Shown: in pieces, positions 58,111 to 64,000 of the stretch | Numbering within the stretch: position 1 is the stretch's first letter | Layout of the letters: each line of letters begins with the position of its first letter | NCBI RefSeq assembly: GCF_002632725.1 | Contig: NZ_NJAI01000001.1 | Location: 62,001 to 126,000, forward strand | DNA length: 64,000 nt | Direction: 5' to 3' | Source of the DNA: Xenorhabdus hominickii | GTDB lineage: Bacteria > Pseudomonadota > Gammaproteobacteria > Enterobacterales > Enterobacteriaceae | Notes under the pieces: generated by a model | The model's database searches: none | Told to the model about the DNA's origin: nothing | The model's input: only the letters and a program-made list of their open reading frames with translations | Translations under genes and position numbers: made by a program

Positions 58111-60924
58111 ATGAGTGACTACAAAGACACCCTGAATTTACCGGAAACAGGGTTCCCCATGCGCGGGGATTTAGCCAAGCGCGAACCAGATATGTTGAAA
58201 CGTTGGTACAAGGAAGGTTTGTATCAGGCAATTAGAAAAGCAAAATCTGGCAAGAAAACGTTTATTTTGCATGATGGCCCTCCTTATGCAAACGGCGATA
58301 TTCATATTGGTCACTCAGTTAATAAAATTCTCAAAGACATTGTTATTAAGTCCAAAGGATTATCAGGCTACGATTCGCCTTATATTCCGGGTTGGGACTG
58401 CCACGGTTTGCCAATTGAGCTCAAGGTTGAGCAAATTATCGGTAAGCCGGGGGAAAAATTTTCCGCCGCTGAATTCCGTGCTGAGTGCCGCAAATATGCC
58501 ATGACTCAGGTCGAAACACAGAAAGCGGGTTTCCAGCGTCTGGGTGTACTGGGTGACTGGGATAAACCTTACCTGACGATGGACTTCAAAACTGAAGCCG
58601 ACATCATTCGGGCACTAGGCCGCATTATCGACAATGGTCATTTGCTGAAAGGTGTGAAACCTGTTCATTGGTGTACAGATTGTGGTTCCTCCCTTGCCGA
58701 AGCAGAAGTGGAATACTACGACAAAACGTCCCCTTCCATTGACGTGCGTTTTACCGCCGTTGATGCTGATGCCGTGTACGCTAAATTTGATGTACGGCAT
58801 CTGAGCCTACCCGTTTCTCTGGTTATCTGGACAACCACACCGTGGACATTACCTGCTAACCGCGCTATTTCACTGAATGCGGAAATTACGTATCAGTTAG
58901 TTAAAGTTGAAGATAAGTGTCTGATTCTGGCAGCGGAATTGGTTGAATCCGTCATGCAACGCGCAGGCATCACTTCATGGGAGGTCGTGAGCGATTGCAC
59001 TGGCGCAGATTTGGAATTAATGCGTTTCAATCATCCATTCATGGGTTATGACGTTCCTGCTGTTCTGGGTGACCACGTTACCCTCGATGCAGGTACAGGT
59101 GCAGTACATACCGCAGGTGGTCATGGCCCGGACGATTACTCCATCAGCCTGAAATATGGCCTTGAAATCGCGAATCCTGTAGGCCCGAACGGTTGCTATA
59201 TCTCCGGCACCTATCCTTCACTGGATGGTCAGTTTGTCTTCAAGGCGAACGATATCATTGTTGAGCTGTTGCAGGAAAAAGGCGCACTGCTGAGCCTGAA
59301 AAAAATCCAACATAGTTACCCTTGCTGCTGGCGTCACAAAAAACCGATCATCTTCCGTGCAACACCTCAATGGTTTATCAGCATGGATCAGAACGGCCTG
59401 CGTGAACAATCATTGAAAGAGATCAAAGATGTTCAGTGGATCCCAGGTTGGGGACAGGCTCGCATCGAATCAATGGTAGAAAACCGCCCGGACTGGTGTA
59501 TTTCCCGCCAGCGCACATGGGGTGTTCCGATGTCTCTGTTTATTCATAAAGAGACACAAGAGCCACATCCACGCACTGTCGAATTGATCGAAGAAGTTGC
59601 GAAGCGTGTCGAAGTCGATGGTATTCAGGCATGGTGGGATTTGGACACAGCCGAACTGCTGGGAGCTGAAGCCGCTGATTACGTTAAGGCACCGGATACG
59701 CTGGATGTCTGGTTTGATTCAGGAAGCACTCACTCTTCAGTTGTGGATGCGCGCCCAGAATTTCACGGTAATTCAGCCGACATCTATCTGGAAGGTTCTG
59801 ACCAACACCGTGGCTGGTTTATGTCTTCACTGATGCTGTCAACCGCAATCAAAGGCAAGGCCCCTTACCGTCAGGTTCTGACTCACGGATTTACCGTTGA
59901 TGAGCAGGGACGTAAAATGTCCAAATCCATCGGTAACACTGTCAGCCCGCAAGATGTGATGAATAAACTGGGTGCGGATATCCTGCGTTTGTGGGTTGCA
60001 TCAACGGATTATTCAGGTGAAATCGCAGTTTCTGACGAGATTTTAAAGCGTTCTGCTGATGCGTATCGTCGTATCCGTAATACCGCTCGCTTCCTGTTGG
60101 CAAACCTGAACGGTTTCGATCCAGAACAACATATGGTGAAAGCTGAAGACATGGCTGTACTGGATCGTTGGGCAGTAGGCCGCGCTCAGGCAGCTCAGGC
60201 AGATATCCTTAAATACTATGACGAATATGATTTCCATTCCGTCGTTCAGCGTTTGATGCAGTTCTGCTCCGTGGAAATGGGCTCGTTCTATCTGGATATC
60301 ATCAAAGATCGCCAATACACCGCGAAAAGTGACAGCCTTGCACGCCGTAGTTGCCAGACTGCTTTGTTCCATATCGCAGAAGCGCTGGTTCGCTGGATGG
60401 CACCAATCCTGTCATTCACTGCTGATGAAATTTGGAATGAACTGCCGGGCAAACGTGCTCAATATGTCTTTACCGAAGAGTGGTATGAAGGGCTGTTTGG
60501 TCTGTCTGATGGCGAAGACATGAACGACACATTCTGGGCTGAACTGCTGGAAGTTCGTGGCGAAGTGAATAAAGTTCTGGAACAGGCACGTGCTGATAAA
60601 CATATCCGCAGTTCACTGGAAGCCGCTGTAACGCTTTATGCAGATGAAACACTGGCAGAAAAACTCAACCAACTTTCTGACGAATTGCGTTTTGTGCTGC
60701 TGACTTCTCAGGTTGAAATTGCAGACTATGCAGCCGCCAATGAAGGTGCACAACAAAGCGAGATTGCAGGTCTAAAAGTGGCCTTCCGCAAAGCGGACGG
60801 AGAAAAATGCCCACGCTGCTGGCACTATGCTAAAGATGTGGGTCTGGTGGCGGAACATGCTGAACTTTGTGGCCGCTGTGTGACTAACGTTGCCGGTAAC
60901 GGTGAAGAGCGTAAATTTGCCTGA
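58111..60924 (+). CDS. ileS: Isoleucyl-tRNA synthetase
   Basis: A class I synthetase of 937 residues (E. coli 938). HIGH motif [19 protein letters not shown]; editing domain with [14 protein letters not shown] and [16 protein letters not shown] motif [13 protein letters not shown]-terminal zinc site [11 protein letters not shown] ... CGRCVTNV. The TGATG overlap with lspA gives translational coupling. This is the eubacterial type sensitive to mupirocin. Confidence 0.97.
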   Translation: MSDYKDTLNLPETGFPMRGDLAKREPDMLKRWYKEGLYQAIRKAKSGKKTFILHDGPPYANGDIHIGHSVNKILKDIVIKSKGLSGYDSPYIPGWDCHGLPIELKVEQIIGKPGEKFSAAEFRAECRKYAMTQVETQKAGFQRLGVLGDWDKPYLTMDFKTEADIIRALGRIIDNGHLLKGVKPVHWCTDCGSSLAEAEVEYYDKTSPSIDVRFTAVDADAVYAKFDVRHLSLPVSLVIWTTTPWTLPANRAISLNAEITYQLVKVEDKCLILAAELVESVMQRAGITSWEVVSDCTGADLELMRFNHPFMGYDVPAVLGDHVTLDAGTGAVHTAGGHGPDDYSISLKYGLEIANPVGPNGCYISGTYPSLDGQFVFKANDIIVELLQEKGALLSLKKIQHSYPCCWRHKKPIIFRATPQWFISMDQNGLREQSLKEIKDVQWIPGWGQARIESMVENRPDWCISRQRTWGVPMSLFIHKETQEPHPRTVELIEEVAKRVEVDGIQAWWDLDTAELLGAEAADYVKAPDTLDVWFDSGSTHSSVVDARPEFHGNSADIYLEGSDQHRGWFMSSLMLSTAIKGKAPYRQVLTHGFTVDEQGRKMSKSIGNTVSPQDVMNKLGADILRLWVASTDYSGEIAVSDEILKRSADAYRRIRNTARFLLANLNGFDPEQHMVKAEDMAVLDRWAVGRAQAAQADILKYYDEYDFHSVVQRLMQFCSVEMGSFYLDIIKDRQYTAKSDSLARRSCQTALFHIAEALVRWMAPILSFTADEIWNELPGKRAQYVFTEEWYEGLFGLSDGEDMNDTFWAELLEVRGEVNKVLEQARADKHIRSSLEAAVTLYADETLAEKLNQLSDELRFVLLTSQVEIADYAAANEGAQQSEIAGLKVAFRKADGEKCPRCWHYAKDVGLVAEHAELCGRCVTNVAGNGEERKFA

Positions 60925-61430
60925 TGAATAAGCCCATTTGTTCCACTGGTCTTCGCTGGCTTTGGCTGGTTGTAGTGATATTGATACTGGACTTGGGAAG
61001 TAAACACTTAGTATTGCAGCATTTAGCGCTGTACAACCCGATACCCTTGATACCTTCATTCAATCTGATGTATGCCCAGAATCTGGGAGCAGCATTCAGT
61101 TTTCTGGCGGATAAAGGCGGCTGGCAACGTTGGTTCTTTGCGCTGATCGCCATTGTTATCTCAGTCGTTTTGATGGTGATGATGTATCGCTCCAGTGCTA
61201 AGCAGAAACTGAGTAATATCGCTTATGCTTTGGTCATCGGTGGGGCATTGGGGAATCTGTTTGATCGGCTGGTGCATGGCTTTGTTGTTGATTTCATCGA
61301 TTTTTATGTCGGTGAATGGCATTGGCCCACCTTTAATATTGCAGATTCAGCCATCTGCATCGGAGCAGCTCTCATCATCATAGAGAGTTTTATCAGCCAA
61401 GATGACAAGAAAGCTGTACCGAAGGCATAG
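60924..61430 (+). CDS. lspA: Signal peptidase II (lipoprotein signal peptidase)
   Basis: This aspartic protease cleaves prolipoprotein signal peptides in the inner membrane. The 168-residue protein (E. coli 164) has four segments. The catalytic Asps are in [18 protein letters not shown] and [15 protein letters not shown] 60924 overlaps the ileS stop. Confidence 0.96.
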   Translation: MNKPICSTGLRWLWLVVVILILDLGSKHLVLQHLALYNPIPLIPSFNLMYAQNLGAAFSFLADKGGWQRWFFALIAIVISVVLMVMMYRSSAKQKLSNIAYALVIGGALGNLFDRLVHGFVVDFIDFYVGEWHWPTFNIADSAICIGAALIIIESFISQDDKKAVPKA

Positions 61431-61450
61431 CCATTAAAAGAAAAATAAGA

Positions 61451-61472
61451 AGTAGCCCCAACTGGGGCTACT
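61451..61472 (+). terminator. Hairpin between lspA and fkpB
   Basis: AGTAGCCCC-AACT-GGGGCTACT followed by AATTTTAT, 20 bp after lspA. It may partly terminate and lower fkpB-ispH expression. Confidence 0.75.
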
Positions 61473-61481
61473 AATTTTATC

Positions 61482-61532
61482 TATGCCCGATAGATTTCAA
61501 GTCGAGAGCCAATTTGAAAGATAGAGGGTATA
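61482..61532. repeat. Dispersed repeat, short form, lspA-fkpB
   Basis: TATGCCCGATAGATTTCAAG ... CAATTTGAAAGATAGAGGGTATA, both arms, no core. Confidence 0.75.
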
Positions 61533-61567
61533 CTTGCAATCGTTTTTGATTAAAAGGTTTGAGCGAT

Positions 61568-62038
61568 ATGTCAATGCAGGTGCAAGCGCACAGTGCGGTT
61601 TTATTACACTTCACGTTAAAGCTGGATGATGGTTCAACGGCAGATTCAACTTACAGTCAAGGCAAGCCTGCATTATTCCGTTTGGGTGATGGCAGCCTCT
61701 CCGTACCACTGGAACAACAGCTTCTTGGCTTAAAACTGGGTGATAAACACCAATTCACGTTGGCGGGTGAAACCATTTTTGGTAAACACAACCCTGACTT
61801 GGTGCAATACTTTACCCCGCGTGATTTTGCCGATGCCGGAACCCCTGAAGTGGGAACCATTATGTTATTTACCGCCATGAACGGCAGTGAAATGCCGGGG
61901 CTGGTTAAAGAAGTTGCTGAAGGTTCCATTACGGTTGATTTTAACCATCCACTGGCTGAACAAAACATCACTTTTGATATTGAAGTGTTGGAAATTGACC
62001 CTCAGTTGGAGGAAACCCATGCAAATATTGCTGGCTAA
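61568..62038 (+). CDS. fkpB: FKBP-type peptidyl-prolyl isomerase FkpB (SlpA)
   Basis: A short FKBP with an inserted IF loop, giving chaperone plus isomerase activity. The 156-residue protein (E. coli 149) has [31 protein letters not shown] and [23 protein letters not shown] 61568 is preferred; a TTG at 61559 is too close to the AAAGG site. Confidence 0.94.
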   Translation: MSMQVQAHSAVLLHFTLKLDDGSTADSTYSQGKPALFRLGDGSLSVPLEQQLLGLKLGDKHQFTLAGETIFGKHNPDLVQYFTPRDFADAGTPEVGTIMLFTAMNGSEMPGLVKEVAEGSITVDFNHPLAEQNITFDIEVLEIDPQLEETHANIAG

Positions 62039-62972
62039 CCCTCGTGGTTTCTGTGCTGGTGTAGATCGTGCCATCAGCATCGTAGAACGTGCGTTGGAAT
62101 TGTACGGTGCTCCCATTTATGTTCGTCATGAAGTGGTTCATAACCGCTATGTTGTTGATAATCTAAGGGAACGTGGAGCCATTTTCATTGAAGAAATTTC
62201 AGAAGTCCCTGATGGGGCGATTCTGATTTTTTCCGCACACGGTGTATCCCAGGCTATCCGTGCCGAAGCCCGCTCCCGTAATTTAACTATGCTGTTTGAT
62301 GCGACGTGTCCATTGGTCACTAAAGTACACATGGAAGTTGCAAGAGCCAGTCGTAAAGGCAAAGAAGCGATTCTGATCGGACATGCTGGTCATCCTGAAG
62401 TGGAGGGCACAATGGGTCAATACAATAACCCAGAAGGCGGTATGTATCTGGTCGAGTCACCGGAAGATGTGTGGAAACTGCAAGTAAAGGATGAAAACAA
62501 CCTTTGCTTTATGACACAAACAACGCTTTCTGTCGATGACACATCAGAAGTGATTGATGCACTTAATGCCCGGTTCCCGAATATTATCGGGCCACGTAAA
62601 GATGATATCTGTTACGCCACAACTAACCGTCAGGAAGCCGTACGTGACTTGGCCTCAGGTGCTGATGTAGTTTTGGTCGTCGGCTCCAAAAACTCATCAA
62701 ACTCAAATCGATTGGCAGAACTAGCACAGCGAGTAGGCAAGCCAGCTTATTTAATTGACTCTGCTGATGATATTAAAGAAGAGTGGGTTGAAGGCGTCAG
62801 TGCAGTGGGTGTGACTGCTGGAGCATCTGCGCCGGATATCTTGGTTCAGCAGGTGATCGAACGTTTGAAAACTTTTGGTGCGCAAACAGTTAACGAACTG
62901 CATGGCCGCGAAGAAAATATTGTTTTTGAAGTACCAAAAGAATTACGTGTTGAAGTGAAAGAAGTCAATTAA
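62019..62972 (+). CDS. ispH: 4-hydroxy-3-methylbut-2-enyl diphosphate reductase IspH
   Basis: A [4Fe-4S] enzyme, last step of the MEP isoprenoid pathway. The 317-residue protein (E. coli 316) has the three cluster Cys in [18 protein letters not shown] and [11 protein letters not shown], plus catalytic Glu in the [10 protein letters not shown] region. ATG 62019 follows GGAGGAAA and overlaps fkpB by 20 bp; a longer frame from 61887 is the fkpB shadow. Confidence 0.97.
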   Translation: MQILLANPRGFCAGVDRAISIVERALELYGAPIYVRHEVVHNRYVVDNLRERGAIFIEEISEVPDGAILIFSAHGVSQAIRAEARSRNLTMLFDATCPLVTKVHMEVARASRKGKEAILIGHAGHPEVEGTMGQYNNPEGGMYLVESPEDVWKLQVKDENNLCFMTQTTLSVDDTSEVIDALNARFPNIIGPRKDDICYATTNRQEAVRDLASGADVVLVVGSKNSSNSNRLAELAQRVGKPAYLIDSADDIKEEWVEGVSAVGVTAGASAPDILVQQVIERLKTFGAQTVNELHGREENIVFEVPKELRVEVKEVN

Positions 62973-62993
62973 TATCAGGTCTGCGTAAATTGA

Positions 62994-63063
62994 AACTCGG
63001 CTTTTTCGGGTTGGAAGGTTTAAGCAATTAACCCCGACACAATCACCAACAAAAAGCCGAGTA
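62994..63063. other. Long-arm inverted repeat after ispH
   Basis: AACTCGGCTTTTT (plus) at 62994-63006 and its complement AAAAAGCCGAGT at 63051-63062 flank about 45 bp. It may serve as a terminator or 3' structure for ispH and for the opposite microprotein gene. Confidence 0.6.
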
Positions 63064-63124
63064 TACAATATACTATGGTATCTTGGATGCTCAATTTAAA
63101 CACTTCCACGATATCAGCTAGCAT
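63020..63124 (-). CDS. 34-residue single-span membrane microprotein, unknown
   Basis: A short frame beginning MLADIVEVFKLSIQD and continuing with TIVYCILGFLLVIVSGLIA. It has an amphipathic acidic N-terminus and one clear membrane helix ending at the stop. ATG 63124 has AGGA six bases upstream; an ATG at 63130 is too close to that site. The end of the frame (CTCGGCTTTTT, 63051-63062) is complementary to the segment just past the stop (62994-63005), so the 3' end can form a hairpin. I know no named homologue. Convergent with ispH. Confidence 0.55.
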   Translation of the reverse strand: MLADIVEVFKLSIQDTIVYCILGFLLVIVSGLIA

Positions 63125-63151
63125 CCACATTCCTGCAAACTCATTAATTTA

Positions 63152-63826
63152 TTAACCTATGAACTTATAACAATTATTTATAAAATACCATTTACTACTT
63201 TCATTAGGATTTAGCTGTAAATATACTTCGTCATCTAATTGAGTAAAACCCATACTAATATATAGCTGTTTAGCTGCTTTTACTGAAGAAAGAATTAGTT
63301 TTCCTTTCATTCCTAATTGTTGTGATTTATTTACTGCACACTCTATTAGTAAAACACCACAATCTCGAATACCACAATGAGTAGCCAAATAATCTACGAT
63401 CGGTAATTCAGGATAATCTTTATTCTGAGGGGAAAATTGTAAAACTCCTATAGGTACCCCTTTGAAATATGCAGCAAAAAAAATGCTATCTTTTGGTCTG
63501 TTTTTTTTATCAATGTCACTCTTCGCTGAAATAGATATTTGCTTGAATATATAATTTGCGCTGTTATATCTGTCATTCCATTTTTTTTCTTCATCATCAT
63601 CATTAAGAAAACCAACAGAATTCTCATATCTCCATTCTTTATTCATGGTTTCGTTAATAAGCATATTAGTTGTATTTAACGCCTCATTTTTATCAACCTC
63701 TTTGATTATTATCGATGATCTTACATTAACTGATATGAATTTCATATTAGGTACAGAATTATAATGAGGTAGTGAATTCAATGCGACGGGCTGATTAATA
63801 TTAAAAGATTTTGATCTGAACATCAT
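63152..63826 (-). CDS. GNAT-like protein, unknown function
   Basis: A 224-residue protein I cannot name. The C-terminal half looks like a GNAT acetyltransferase: IFFAAYFKGVPIGVLQFSP (strand pair), VDYLATHCGIRDCGVLLIECA, then LILSSVKAAKQLYISMGF (typical last helix and YxxMGF). The usual Q/RxxGxG/A acetyl-CoA loop is not obvious; SQQLGMKGK is the nearest match. The N-terminal 60 residues are polar and unstructured-looking. Strongly AT-rich, with GGGAG before the ATG. It is probably a laterally acquired gene; a secreted effector role is conceivable but unsupported. Confidence 0.6.
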   Translation of the reverse strand: MMFRSKSFNINQPVALNSLPHYNSVPNMKFISVNVRSSIIIKEVDKNEALNTTNMLINETMNKEWRYENSVGFLNDDDEEKKWNDRYNSANYIFKQISISAKSDIDKKNRPKDSIFFAAYFKGVPIGVLQFSPQNKDYPELPIVDYLATHCGIRDCGVLLIECAVNKSQQLGMKGKLILSSVKAAKQLYISMGFTQLDDEVYLQLNPNESSKWYFINNCYKFIG

Positions 63827-64000
63827 ATCACTCCCATATGATTATTTACTTTAACTTACTGATTTTTCATTGCATCAAATGATTAACACCCATCCATTAA
63901 TATCATTTAAAATTTAAATTAACATCGGAAATAAATATTTTTACACTATCAAATGTTAATTATGTTTTATACTCCAGTAAAAAATAGAGTGTTGACTATT
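63827..64000. other. AT-rich right end of window
   Basis: Promoter side of the GNAT-like gene; no gene or repeat seen. Confidence 0.5.

Overview
The window looks like a Xenorhabdus chromosome, or that of a very close relative in the Morganellaceae. The backbone proteins (DnaK, IleS, ThrABC, TalB, SerB and others) are clearly enterobacterial. Intergenic DNA is AT-rich, a short dispersed inverted-repeat family recurs between genes, and the window carries a gene set typical of the dithiolopyrrolone antibiotics (holomycin/xenorhabdin type) for which Xenorhabdus is known. No rRNA, tRNA, CRISPR array, integrase or intact insertion sequence was seen.

Layout. 1-5868: the exbB / metC / yghB / yqhD / dkgA block (order as in E. 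coli, without yqhC), with a Fur-box-like site between exbB and metC. 6278-27203: a block collinear with E. coli 99.5-0 min: smp, serB, radA, nadR, [degenerate ABC ATPase], ettA, slt, trpR, yjjX, gpmB, rob, creA, arcA, thrL-thrABC. The two blocks are far apart in E. coli, so a synteny breakpoint lies near 5.9-6.6 kb. 27587-30951: a cspA-type cold-shock gene with a long cold-box leader and a zinc-ribbon microprotein behind it, then yaaA, talB and mog. 31106-47671: an accessory region inserted between mog and satP. It holds a beta-glucoside PTS plus 6-phospho-beta-glucosidase behind a BglG-type antiterminator leader, an ArsR-rhodanese regulator divergent from a DUF2938 membrane protein, an eight-gene dithiolopyrrolone-type biosynthetic operon (36022-46048), and an MHS-family transporter. 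47738-62972: backbone again: satP, dnaK-dnaJ (sigma-32 promoter), a possible cysteine-protease-fold effector, an EamA transporter, nhaA-nhaR, rpsT, and the ribF-ileS-lspA-fkpB-ispH operon. 62973-64000: an unannotated 34-residue membrane microprotein and an AT-rich GNAT-like gene.

How the genes work together. In the biosynthetic operon a Cy-A-PCP synthetase with a Cys-like pocket would build a Cys-Cys backbone. An acyl-CoA-dehydrogenase-like enzyme, a GMC oxidoreductase and an HFCD-type flavoprotein decarboxylase would oxidise and decarboxylate it to the bicyclic pyrrothine core. A GNAT enzyme would N-acylate the core, a type II thioesterase would proofread the carrier, and a group-II truncated globin accompanies them. 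The dithiol oxidase known from the holomycin cluster is not in the window, and a metallophosphoesterase of unknown role sits inside the operon.

Regulation visible in the sequence: Fur-like site (exbB/metC), NadR box on nadR itself, trp operator on trpR, thr attenuator with a 28-residue leader peptide, cold box on the csp gene, RAT/terminator on the PTS operon, sigma-32 promoter on dnaK.
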